64,000 nt of DNA from the NCBI RefSeq assembly GCF_019970065.1, contig NZ_JAHXYH010000004.1, positions 124,001 to 188,000 of the forward strand, written 5' to 3'. Below, in pieces: positions 8,081-15,869 of the stretch (its first letter is position 1; each line of letters starts with the position of its first letter). Below the pieces are notes generated by a model. It made no database searches, was not told the origin of the DNA, and was given only the letters and a program-made list of their open reading frames with translations. A program made the translations under genes and the position numbers. This DNA comes from Chryseobacterium sp. OSA05B. GTDB taxonomy: Bacteria; Bacteroidota; Bacteroidia; Flavobacteriales; Weeksellaceae.

Positions 8081-10657
8081 ATGAAAAAGAATATTTTATT
8101 CCTTTTGATCATGTGTATCGTTGCCTCCTGTGCTACCAAGTCCAAAAAGCCGGAGCAGCGTTCAAAATTCATGAAAGGATTTAACACATATTACAATACC
8201 CTTTTTAATGCTAAAGACGCATTGAACAGCGAATTTACGAGCAGGGACAAAGGGCATAAGGACAATTTCTATGCGCCTTATATTCCTATTCTTACTTTTG
8301 AAGACCAACCACTTGGAAGTGATCTCGGGCAGTCTGCTGCATTCGCTGAAAACTCTATGAAAATGGCAGAAGTGAACAGACCTTCTGAAAGAGGAGCTCC
8401 GGGGATGCCTCCGGGAATGCCGGGCGCACAGGGAACAACACCCGGTAAACCTGATGAACTGCAAAATAAGGGAGCAACAACTTTAGAAATTGCTGAAGCA
8501 AAGGCTCAGAAAGCCATCACCAAATACTCCGTGATCAGAAACGGAGAAGAAAAAAACAAGAAGATTTTTGATGCTTATATGATTCTTGTACAGTCAAGAA
8601 TCTACCAGAATAAGGCTGTACAGGCCCTAGATGCCCTCAACTATGTCTTTACGCACATGAAGGATGATAAAAGACTTCCTCTGGCAAGAATTTACCAGGG
8701 TGTAGCCTATGCAAAGATCAAAGATTATCACAGAGCGCATGAAACTTTTGCTAAGCTGAAAGGAGAGGACATCAATAAAAGCTATTCAAAACTGATGAGT
8801 ATCTATTATTCTGAAGCGCTTCTGGATGCAGGAAAGACAGAGGAAGCCGCTGTTGAATTAGACAGAGCTTTTGAACTGAACTCAAGCAGAAAATTAAAAA
8901 GCAGAATAGCCTATCTGAGAGGACAGGTGGCTGAAAATCTTGGGCAGAATGACAAGGCACGCGAAAGTTTTACCCAGGCTTATAAATACGCCAATGACTT
9001 TGAATTTGAAGTGAAGTCCCAAATTGCTATTGCCAAGACTTTCAATGGAAAAGGGGATTATAACGGTGCGAAAAACTATCTGGAAGGAATCAGTAAAAAA
9101 GGGACGTACGGTTCCAGAAAGAACGAATTCTACTATGCTTTAGGTTTAATGGCCAACAAGGCAGGGAAAAAAGATGAAGCACAGCAGTTCTTCAAAAAAT
9201 CTTTATTTGAGAAGGTTTCCGATCCACAAGTAAGAGGCCTTACGTACTATGAAATAGGGAAGAGCTATCTTGAAAAGAATGACTATATCGGCGCCGGAAC
9301 ATACTATGATTCAGCCCTTACGGTGATGACATACGAGCCTTCCAGAATTCTTTTAAAGGACCAATCTGAATATATCAAGAAGATCTCCAAAAACTATTAT
9401 CTGATCAAGAAGAATGATAGTATTCTTTCCTTAGCCAAGATGAGTGATGCCCAAAAATCTGATTTTTTCACCAAGTATATCGCTAAACTTAAGGCTAAAG
9501 AGGAAAAAGAAGAACAGGAAAGAATACGTGCGGAAAGGAGCAAAGGTTTTGATGGAGGAGACTACAGTGCCAACTCTATATTTGCTAAAAATTCCAATTC
9601 TTTTGAGGATTTCGGAGTAACGACCAAAGGTTTTTATTTCAGTAATATGGGGACTGTAAGCAAAGGAACATCATCCTTTAAGCAGGTCTGGGGTGAAAGA
9701 GCATTATCTGATAACTGGCGTTATTCTAAAAAGATGGCATCTATTGAAGATATGAAGAACGATGCGCTCGGGGTAACTTCAGCACCGAATCCGAGACGTT
9801 TTGAAACAACCTACTATATTGAACAGATCCCTACAGATCAGGAGAAATTGGGTCAATTAAAGAAAGACAGAGATACTGCTTCTTTAGGCCTGGGTGTGAT
9901 GTATCAGAATTATTTTACCAACACGCCTCTAGCCACCAAAACACTCTATGACCTTGTAGACGTAAAACCTGAAGAAAAAGTAATGCTACAGGCTCTTTAC
10001 GAGATTTTTGCCATGAATTACCTGAAGAATCCTCAGGCTTCAGAGAGAGCCAAACAGATCCTACTGACCGATTATCCTTATACTTCTTATGCAGAATTTG
10101 CAAGAAATCCTAAGAATATTTCATTCGTAAAATCATCGGAAGAGGTTGAAAATGAATATAAAAAAGCATATGCTCTGTATGAATCAGAGAAATTCGGAGA
10201 AAGTAAGGAAGTTATAGACCAGACGATCCAGAAATTTCCAAAAGATGCCCTTATTCCTAAATTTCATCTTCTGAATGCGTTCAATACTGGGAAAACCAGT
10301 GGAAAGGAAGTCATGATCCTTCAATTGGAACAGATTGCGCTCAATTATGCCAAAACACCGGAAGGTATAAAAGCCAAGGAAATGCTGAACTATCTGAAAA
10401 GTGAACTTTCCTTCCAGGCGACTGATAACAAAGGAAATGCACTTCCTCAGCAGCCGGGTACATCTGCGCAGCCTGTTCAGAATCAAAATATTCCTCAGAA
10501 TCCTGATAACACCTTAATGATGCAGCCATCTGTACAGGGTCCTGAATCTGAGAAATCCAACAACAAAAAGAAACCGAAGAAACCGGAACAGAAAGAACAA
10601 AAGGAGAAAAAAGAGAAGAAAGACAGCCCGAGTGACATTCCTGATATGCCTAAATAA
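8081..10657 (+). CDS. sprE: Type IX secretion system periplasmic lipoprotein SprE/PorW
   Basis: 858-aa TPR lipoprotein needed in Bacteroidetes for type IX secretion and, where present, gliding. Signal peptide with lipobox ending at Cys17 (CIVASC). The N-terminal FNTYYNTLFNAKDAL is a hallmark of SprE/PorW. TPR-like helical repeats occupy about residues 150-400 and again 690-780, with a Lys/Glu-rich linker near 465-490, and the C-terminus is a low-complexity Pro/Gln then Lys/Glu tail. It anchors to the outer membrane inner face and links PorK/N-type rings to other components in studied species. Separate from maf by 85 bp, so it may have its own promoter. Confidence 0.9.
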   Translation: MKKNILFLLIMCIVASCATKSKKPEQRSKFMKGFNTYYNTLFNAKDALNSEFTSRDKGHKDNFYAPYIPILTFEDQPLGSDLGQSAAFAENSMKMAEVNRPSERGAPGMPPGMPGAQGTTPGKPDELQNKGATTLEIAEAKAQKAITKYSVIRNGEEKNKKIFDAYMILVQSRIYQNKAVQALDALNYVFTHMKDDKRLPLARIYQGVAYAKIKDYHRAHETFAKLKGEDINKSYSKLMSIYYSEALLDAGKTEEAAVELDRAFELNSSRKLKSRIAYLRGQVAENLGQNDKARESFTQAYKYANDFEFEVKSQIAIAKTFNGKGDYNGAKNYLEGISKKGTYGSRKNEFYYALGLMANKAGKKDEAQQFFKKSLFEKVSDPQVRGLTYYEIGKSYLEKNDYIGAGTYYDSALTVMTYEPSRILLKDQSEYIKKISKNYYLIKKNDSILSLAKMSDAQKSDFFTKYIAKLKAKEEKEEQERIRAERSKGFDGGDYSANSIFAKNSNSFEDFGVTTKGFYFSNMGTVSKGTSSFKQVWGERALSDNWRYSKKMASIEDMKNDALGVTSAPNPRRFETTYYIEQIPTDQEKLGQLKKDRDTASLGLGVMYQNYFTNTPLATKTLYDLVDVKPEEKVMLQALYEIFAMNYLKNPQASERAKQILLTDYPYTSYAEFARNPKNISFVKSSEEVENEYKKAYALYESEKFGESKEVIDQTIQKFPKDALIPKFHLLNAFNTGKTSGKEVMILQLEQIALNYAKTPEGIKAKEMLNYLKSELSFQATDNKGNALPQQPGTSAQPVQNQNIPQNPDNTLMMQPSVQGPESEKSNNKKKPKKPEQKEQKEKKEKKDSPSDIPDMPK

Positions 10658-10739
10658 GGTGGAAAGTATGAAGGGGCCAGAGAGTTTTGGGGTGTGATGA
10701 GTTATATAACGTGGGTCTTAGATTTGGAAGCTTTTAACC

Positions 10740-10835
10740 ATTGACTTGCAAAGCAAAATTGACCATTGACAATTCTCAATCTTAGCCTTAGCCTCAACCT
10801 AAAGATCTGAATCTCATGTCTGAAATCTGATATCT
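10740..10835. repeat. Intergenic short direct repeats
   Basis: The gap between sprE and tsaB (216 bp) contains three ATTGAC copies (10740, 10758, 10765), two TTAGCC copies (10782, 10788) and several TCTGA(A)ATCT-like units up to 10838. No gene or RNA fold is evident; it looks like slippage-prone intergenic sequence. Confidence 0.4.
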
Positions 10836-10861
10836 AAAAAAATAGTACTGCAAACACATAA

Positions 10862-10888
10862 AAAAGCGAAGAATTAATCTTCGCTTTT
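10862..10888 (-). terminator. Terminator overlapping the tsaB stop codon
   Basis: AAAAGCGAAGA / TCTTCGCTTTT 11-bp perfect stem with a 5-nt loop. The stem includes the last codons and the stop of tsaB, and the run of T on the minus strand makes an intrinsic terminator. Confidence 0.7.
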
Positions 10889-11554
10889 CTTTTTCTTTAC
10901 ACCGTGGAAATCTTTGAGATAGAACGGTTCAAAATAGGCAATATCTTCAAATTCCTTACGCTCTATTTTCTCCTGGGTCCTTTTAATCAGGTATTGTGCA
11001 GAAGGGTAGATGTCATCTCTGAATTCCGCATCGGGAAGATTTAAAATGTCTTTGGCTTTCTTTGCGCCATCCCCTACAAAAATGACTTTTTTATCTTTAA
11101 ATTCCTGAAAAGAAGTTTCGTCTAAAATTTTCGCCTCGGTAGGAGATAGTTCTTTTCCTGTTTTACCGTCATAAACGGCCGTATAAACCTCCATTCTCCT
11201 CGCATCGATCAATGGCAGTATATAATCGTAGTTTGTTTCTAAAAACGGCTGTATCATGCTTTCCAGAGAATTCACTGCAATAAGCGGAATTTTCAGTCCA
11301 TAACAGAAGCCTTTTGCCGATGCCGCACCGATCCTTAATCCGGTATATGAACCCGGTCCTTTACCCAATGATACCGCCTCAATATCCTTCATAGTGAGGC
11401 CTGCGCCTTCCAGTGCCCACTCTACATAGGTGTGAAGGCTTTCAGATTGTTTATAGTTGTCAGAAATTTCTTCGCACAGGCATAAAAGCTTTTCATCATC
11501 TGAAATAGCTACAGAGCAGTTTTTGGAAGAGGTTTCCAGATATAGAATTTTCAT
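10874..11554 (-). CDS. tsaB: tRNA threonylcarbamoyladenosine biosynthesis protein TsaB
   Basis: 226-aa ASKHA-fold protein that partners TsaD (and TsaE) in making t6A37 on ANN-decoding tRNAs. Seen: LYLETSSKNCSVAISD at the N-terminus, then GKGPGSYTGLRIGAASAKGF around residue 64-83, the signature of TsaB, and IDARRMEVYTAVYD near 116. Length is normal. It ends in a Lys-rich tail inside a terminator hairpin. The upstream gene is 63 bp away, so tsaB could be co-transcribed with the SDR and NTF2-like genes. Confidence 0.92.
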   Translation of the reverse strand: MKILYLETSSKNCSVAISDDEKLLCLCEEISDNYKQSESLHTYVEWALEGAGLTMKDIEAVSLGKGPGSYTGLRIGAASAKGFCYGLKIPLIAVNSLESMIQPFLETNYDYILPLIDARRMEVYTAVYDGKTGKELSPTEAKILDETSFQEFKDKKVIFVGDGAKKAKDILNLPDAEFRDDIYPSAQYLIKRTQEKIERKEFEDIAYFEPFYLKDFHGVKKKKSED

Positions 11555-11617
11555 CTCTTTAATTTTAAGCTAGGTGGCAAAATTGCAAAAGCAAAATTGC
11601 TTCAAATTCCTGCAAAT

Positions 11618-12058
11618 TTATGGCTTTATTTCGACACTCTGCCGGCTCCAGAGTTTCCAAACAGCATTCTTTTTTATCCAGATCTCCAGCAAAGCCAGTT
11701 TCATTTCAAAATCCTGGCTTTTATAAGTTCCTGAAACTTGTACTGTTCTTCTGATGCTTGCCGTATTTTTATATTTCTTGACCTCGGAAAGTTCAGTCTG
11801 CAGAATATTTTTGTATGTCACTTTTTTTGATGAAAAATCTTTTTTGAAATCTTCAAAGCTCTGTATCCAGCCGTTGGAATGACCAAAAGACACATCCGGA
11901 CACAAAATATCAATGATCTTCTCATCATTATTCTGCAAATAAGTATCCAGCAGTTTCACATTTTCAAAGAGATTTTCATCTTTCTGAAAAGTGTTTACAT
12001 GTTGCCCATTCCAAAAAGCAAATGAAAAAAGCAGGATAAAAAGTGATAGTCTTTTCAC
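11618..12058 (-). CDS. Secreted NTF2-like (DUF4440-type) protein
   Basis: About 146 aa if translated from the GTG at 12056-12058. This start is preferred because it gives a clean signal peptide (KRLSLFILLFSFAFWNGQ) and sits directly after the SDR stop, preceded by AAGGTG-like purines; an upstream ATG at 12097 would add 13 hydrophilic residues and overlap the SDR gene. The mature part (LLDTYLQNNDEKIIDILCPDVSFGHSNG...) has the cone-shaped NTF2-like pattern seen in periplasmic DUF4440 proteins. Ligand or enzymatic role unknown. Confidence 0.75.
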   Translation of the reverse strand: MKRLSLFILLFSFAFWNGQHVNTFQKDENLFENVKLLDTYLQNNDEKIIDILCPDVSFGHSNGWIQSFEDFKKDFSSKKVTYKNILQTELSEVKKYKNTASIRRTVQVSGTYKSQDFEMKLALLEIWIKKNAVWKLWSRQSVEIKP

Positions 12059-12059
12059 C

Positions 12060-12809
12060 TTATTTTCTGTAAATCGTTCTCGGCTCACTCTGTGCACTCG
12101 GATAGATGGTCATATCAGAAACCATCACATGTTTTGGAGCATTGACACAATAACCAATTGCGTCAGCAATATCTTCGGCTTTCAAAGCTTCATAACCGGC
12201 GTATACCGTAGCGGCTTTTTCACGGTCTCCTTTGAATCTTATCAGAGAGAAATCAGTTTCCACAGCACCCGGCTGAATATTCGTCACCTTGATTCCAAAT
12301 TCAGTCAGTTCCAGACGCATTCCTTCAGAAATCACGTCAACTGCTTTTTTAGTTGCACAGTATACCGTTCCATTGGCATAAGTTTGTCTTGCGGCCACTG
12401 AACTAATGTTTACAATATGCCCTGAATTACGGTCTTTCATAGAAGGGATGATGGTTTTGGAAACGTATAAAAGTCCTTTTACATTCCCATCGATCATAGA
12501 ATCCCAATCATCTGTCTTTCCGGCAGAAAGAGGATCCAAACCATGCGCATTCCCTGCATTATTGATCAATACATCGATATTCTTCCATTCGTCAGGGAGA
12601 GAACTTATTGCCCTTTCCACTTCTTCCAGATTTCTAACATCAAATATTAAACTAAACATTTCGGTATATTGAGAAAGTTCAGCATTTAAAGCTTCTAAGA
12701 CCTCTTTTCTCCTTCCACAGATAATGATTCTGTTTCCTTGTCTGGCAAGAACCTCTGCAGTAGATTTTCCTATTCCGGAAGTCGCTCCGGTGATGAGTAT
12801 TGTTTTCAT
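12060..12809 (-). CDS. Short-chain dehydrogenase/reductase, YdfG-like
   Basis: About 249 aa from the ATG at 12807-12809, where the canonical N-terminal MKTILITGATSGIGKS begins; an upstream ATG would add 22 unrelated residues from repetitive intergenic sequence. Classical SDR: TGxxxGIG nucleotide loop, NNAG motif, catalytic Ser (NISSVAA), YCATKKA (Tyr-x3-Lys) and PGAVETDF. Closest in layout to the YdfG group, NADP-dependent 3-hydroxy acid / L-allo-threonine dehydrogenases; the substrate here is inferred. The next gene starts 1 nt after its stop, indicating translational coupling. Confidence 0.88.
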   Translation of the reverse strand: MKTILITGATSGIGKSTAEVLARQGNRIIICGRRKEVLEALNAELSQYTEMFSLIFDVRNLEEVERAISSLPDEWKNIDVLINNAGNAHGLDPLSAGKTDDWDSMIDGNVKGLLYVSKTIIPSMKDRNSGHIVNISSVAARQTYANGTVYCATKKAVDVISEGMRLELTEFGIKVTNIQPGAVETDFSLIRFKGDREKAATVYAGYEALKAEDIADAIGYCVNAPKHVMVSDMTIYPSAQSEPRTIYRK

Positions 12810-12821
12810 AATTTCTTTATT

Positions 12822-12912
12822 AATGTAGCAATGTATCATTTTATCAATGTAACAATGACAGATTGTGGATTTCAATATTTTTACACTGGTACATTGTTAG
12901 ATTGTTAGATTA
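12822..12912. repeat. Short repetitive intergenic sequence upstream of the SDR gene
   Basis: Variants of AATGTANCAATG (about 12822 and 12845) and tandem TTGTTAGA units (12894-12909). No promoter consensus stands out. Confidence 0.35.
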
Positions 12913-12922
12913 ATTATTATAA

Positions 12923-13294
12923 TCAGTTGGCATCAAATGCTTCAAAAGCATCGGTTATATGTTCGATCGTTAGTTTCTTTTGTTCGTCCGGAAGGACAGA
13001 AATGATATCAAACCTCACTTCATTGTTTCTGTTAAATTCTTCAAGATAATGATTAGCCGCCGTGACAATTGATTTGATCTTTGTTTTGGTAACTGCTTCC
13101 TGAGGGAGCATAAAAGCATCTGTAGAACGTGCTTTTACTTCTATGATAATAATTAGATCCTCTTTTTCAGCTATGATATCGATCTCAGCTTTCTGAAACC
13201 TGAAATTCCTTGTAAGAACTTTATAGCCCTTCTTCTGCAGATATTCAGCTGCAAGATCTTCTGCTATTTTACCAAAATCATTATGAGTGGCCAT
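12923..13294 (-). CDS. yraN: YraN family (UPF0102) endonuclease-fold protein
   Basis: 123-aa protein of the UPF0102 family, a restriction-endonuclease-like fold related to Holliday junction resolvases. Motifs: GKIAEDLAAEYLQKKGY at the N-terminus, then AEIDIIAE with the metal-binding Asp and IIIEVKARS with the E-x-K catalytic signature. The function in cells is not established. Last gene of a six-gene leftward operon headed by rnr; its ATG overlaps the stop of the upstream gene (TAATG). Confidence 0.9.
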   Translation of the reverse strand: MATHNDFGKIAEDLAAEYLQKKGYKVLTRNFRFQKAEIDIIAEKEDLIIIIEVKARSTDAFMLPQEAVTKTKIKSIVTAANHYLEEFNRNNEVRFDIISVLPDEQKKLTIEHITDAFEAFDAN

Positions 13295-13719
13295 TATTTA
13301 AAAGATAATTTATAGTGTCTTGATATCCAAACTTCTTTGTTTTCACAGTCCCAGTAAAAGCGTTTTGAGAAAAAGTCAAACGCACTTTTTTCTGAAGGTC
13401 TGAAAAGGGTATCATTCAATTTATAAAAATCAATATTTTCAAGCCTATCGATCGTAAAACCCATCTTATTCTTGAGTTTAAATGTTTTAAGGTCTGGGTC
13501 AGTAGCATATTTTCTTTTTTCCCAAATCTTTTCTCTTTCATCATATTGAGAAAGACTGTATTCAGCATTACATGGACAGGTTTCCTTATATTCAATCTTT
13601 AAATTCTTGTCAAAGAAAATAAAATACGATAATACTGTAATTAAAAATATAATATAAAGCGAACTTTTTACAAGATTCGGAGTGATTTTTATTGGCTCAA
13701 AATTCTCAATAAGCTTCAT
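13294..13719 (-). CDS. Hypothetical single-membrane-segment protein
   Basis: 141 aa, not recognised. One hydrophobic segment near residues 18-35 (LYIIFLITVLSYFIFF) with a short N-terminus and a soluble, probably extracytoplasmic part containing two cysteines close together (CPCNAEYSLSQY). Located between an LD-carboxypeptidase gene (14 bp away) and yraN (1-bp overlap), so it is co-expressed with cell-wall and nuclease genes. AT-rich like the 169-aa gene further up the operon. Confidence 0.7.
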   Translation of the reverse strand: MKLIENFEPIKITPNLVKSSLYIIFLITVLSYFIFFDKNLKIEYKETCPCNAEYSLSQYDEREKIWEKRKYATDPDLKTFKLKNKMGFTIDRLENIDFYKLNDTLFRPSEKSAFDFFSKRFYWDCENKEVWISRHYKLSFK

Positions 13720-13733
13720 TTGAAATCATCCTA

Positions 13734-14663
13734 TTAAAACTCAATCCTAACCTTATCTCCAATCTTCATCGTAACTTTTCCGCCAATAATCAAAGGTCGG
13801 TTGTCCTTAATATGTCCATTCGGGAATCCGAAAACAGCAGGGAATTTATACTTTGAAATTCTGTCTGAAATCAGCTGATAGGCAAATTCATCGAAGCTTT
13901 CTTCATAGCTTTTATTCTCTTTTTCATCACCCATATTGGTCATTCCTCCAATAATCAGTCCTTTTATTTTTTTGAAAACACCGGCTAATTCAAGGCTCAT
14001 GATCATGCGGTCAAGAGCATAAAAATTTTCTCCGATATCTTCAATGAATAGAATTTTATCTTTGAAATCAAAGGAATATGGGGTTCCCAGAAGGGCGTAA
14101 ATCAGGGCTAAATTACCTCCAATCAATTCACCTTCAATATTCCCCGGTTTATTAAATTGATGAGATTTTAAAGCATATTTAGGACTTTTCCCTTTTAAAA
14201 TATCAAAGAGCAGATCATAGCCTTCATCCGTCACTCCAAAACTGGATGTTTTGATGGTCTGTCCATGGATAGAAGCAAAACCTTTCTTTAATAGATAGCT
14301 TTGAATAACGGTATTATCAGAGTAACCGATATACCATTTGGGATTTTCCGTGAAGTTTTTAAGCTTTAAATTTTGAACCAGATGATGGCATCCATAACCG
14401 CCTCTTGAAGCCCAGACTGCTGAAATTTCTTTATCATTTAAAGCCCAGTTGATATCTTTTAACCTTTCCTTTTCTGTTCCTGCGTAATTGTATCCGTTTG
14501 CAAATTTAGTGTAGAGATGTTCACCCAATACAGGTTCAAAACCTCTGCTTTTAATCATCTCTAATCCCTTTTCAAGTTGGGAAACATCTACAGCTCCGGC
14601 AGGGGAGATTACAGCTATTTTATTGTCTTTTTTAAGGGCTTTTGGAAAGATTATTTTTTTCAT
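13734..14663 (-). CDS. LD-carboxypeptidase (peptidase S66, muramoyltetrapeptide carboxypeptidase type)
   Basis: 309-aa S66 serine peptidase that removes the terminal D-Ala from murein tetrapeptides during recycling. Seen: N-terminal IAVISPAGAVDVSQLEKGL, ASRGGYGCHHLVQNL, the nucleophile segment WYIGYSDNTVIQ (Ser about residue 113), IGGNLALIYALLGT and FIEDIGENFYALDRM, with a C-terminal GHIKDNRPLIIGG containing the His of the triad. No signal peptide, consistent with the cytoplasmic recycling enzyme. Its start overlaps the stop of the LysE-like gene by 4 bp (ATGA). Confidence 0.9.
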   Translation of the reverse strand: MKKIIFPKALKKDNKIAVISPAGAVDVSQLEKGLEMIKSRGFEPVLGEHLYTKFANGYNYAGTEKERLKDINWALNDKEISAVWASRGGYGCHHLVQNLKLKNFTENPKWYIGYSDNTVIQSYLLKKGFASIHGQTIKTSSFGVTDEGYDLLFDILKGKSPKYALKSHQFNKPGNIEGELIGGNLALIYALLGTPYSFDFKDKILFIEDIGENFYALDRMIMSLELAGVFKKIKGLIIGGMTNMGDEKENKSYEESFDEFAYQLISDRISKYKFPAVFGFPNGHIKDNRPLIIGGKVTMKIGDKVRIEF

Positions 14664-15358
14664 TCTTTTTTTTGTCCTGTTTTTTGGTATTTGATTTCTT
14701 TTTTCTCCGCTTCTTCTAAACGTCTGTCGAACTGGTTAAATTTCTTAAAGCTCTGCAGAAAGATAAAGAAACTGAACACAATAAGAATCCCGCCCACGAT
14801 CCTTCTGATCTGGTTGGCGAGTTTCTGGGTAAGTTTATCGTGAAATTGTTTTGCTAAGAATATTTTGGCCAGATCAATGCACAGATAAGTGGCAATGACG
14901 ATACCAACGTAGAGAATAAAACTGCTGGTGTCAGGGTACTGATTTCTTACTGAAATGACCGTCACCAGCCAGAAGAGAATCACTCCTACATTTAAAAGAT
15001 TAAAGAAAAAACCATTGAAAAACGTTTTAAAATAGTTTTGTCCAATGATTTTTTCTTCACCGGGCATGTGCATTTTGGTCTTGGTGACCATCATCACGAT
15101 GCCGTATACAAAAATAAGTATAGAAGTAATCCTGTAAAAACCGGGATGTTTATCTATTAAAGTGACGATATCTGCACTTGCATAATAAGCAGCAACGATG
15201 CATAATATATCTGCCGTAATAACTCCGAGATCGAGTGCCAGAGCGTGTCTCGGTCCTCGTGTGAAGCTGGTTTCAATTAAAAGGAAAAAAATAGGTCCTA
15301 TAAAAACCAAGCTCAGCATAAATCCTAAGACAACGGCAGAAAGTACAAGTTCAAACAT
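14660..15358 (-). CDS. LysE family transporter
   Basis: 232-aa membrane protein with about six hydrophobic helices, starting LVLSAVVLGFMLSLVFIGPIFFLLIETS, the GP-containing first helix of the LysE/RhtB amino-acid exporter family. A short positively charged C-terminal tail (EAEKKEIKYQKTGQ) follows. LysE members export amino acids or related small molecules; the substrate cannot be read here. One-base spacing to the upstream gene and 4-bp overlap with the downstream one show it is part of the rnr operon. Confidence 0.82.
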   Translation of the reverse strand: MFELVLSAVVLGFMLSLVFIGPIFFLLIETSFTRGPRHALALDLGVITADILCIVAAYYASADIVTLIDKHPGFYRITSILIFVYGIVMMVTKTKMHMPGEEKIIGQNYFKTFFNGFFFNLLNVGVILFWLVTVISVRNQYPDTSSFILYVGIVIATYLCIDLAKIFLAKQFHDKLTQKLANQIRRIVGGILIVFSFFIFLQSFKKFNQFDRRLEEAEKKEIKYQKTGQKKE

Positions 15359-15359
15359 T

Positions 15360-15869
15360 CTATTCTAAACAATTTTCATTATAAAAAAACTGGAAATCTT
15401 TCCTGATTCTTAACCCAAAGATACCTCTTTCAAATGTATAAGTAATCTGGTTTTTAAACATCATCCTTTTGTAATCGATGAAAAAACTCCTTATCATATA
15501 CTCATATTCATAGGCATTTCCACTTAAGTATATATAGGTAGTCTTTCCTACCTGATGACTACGAACGCTTCCAACATAAGATGTTTGTGCCTTATAACAA
15601 TAGGTTTCTTTTGTGGGATTCATTCCTGTAATATAATTGATCAGAAAAAACAAATTAATTACAAGCGGAAATTTAATCAAAAAAAAATATTTTTTACCCT
15701 CCTTTCCAATATTAATCCTGTTTTTGTTGATTAAAACATGACACAATACAATAAGAAGAAGTATAACCACTACAAATACATAAAAATTGAGAACAGTTTT
15801 AAAAATAACTGTCACAAGCAAAACCGCATTCAGAAGACTGAACACGATCGCTTTATCAATTTTAGTCAT
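15360..15869 (-). CDS. Hypothetical membrane protein
   Basis: 169 aa, not recognised. Three hydrophobic segments in the first 80 residues (AIVFSLLNAVLLVTVIF, FYVFVVVILLLIVLCHV, FFLIKFPLVINLFFLINY) are followed by a soluble C-terminal half with many aromatic residues (TYIYLSGNAYEYEYMIRSFF). AT-rich codon use. Its ATG overlaps the rnr stop (TAATG), so translation is coupled to rnr. The gene may have been added to the operon rather than being an RNase R partner. Confidence 0.7.
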   Translation of the reverse strand: MTKIDKAIVFSLLNAVLLVTVIFKTVLNFYVFVVVILLLIVLCHVLINKNRINIGKEGKKYFFLIKFPLVINLFFLINYITGMNPTKETYCYKAQTSYVGSVRSHQVGKTTYIYLSGNAYEYEYMIRSFFIDYKRMMFKNQITYTFERGIFGLRIRKDFQFFYNENCLE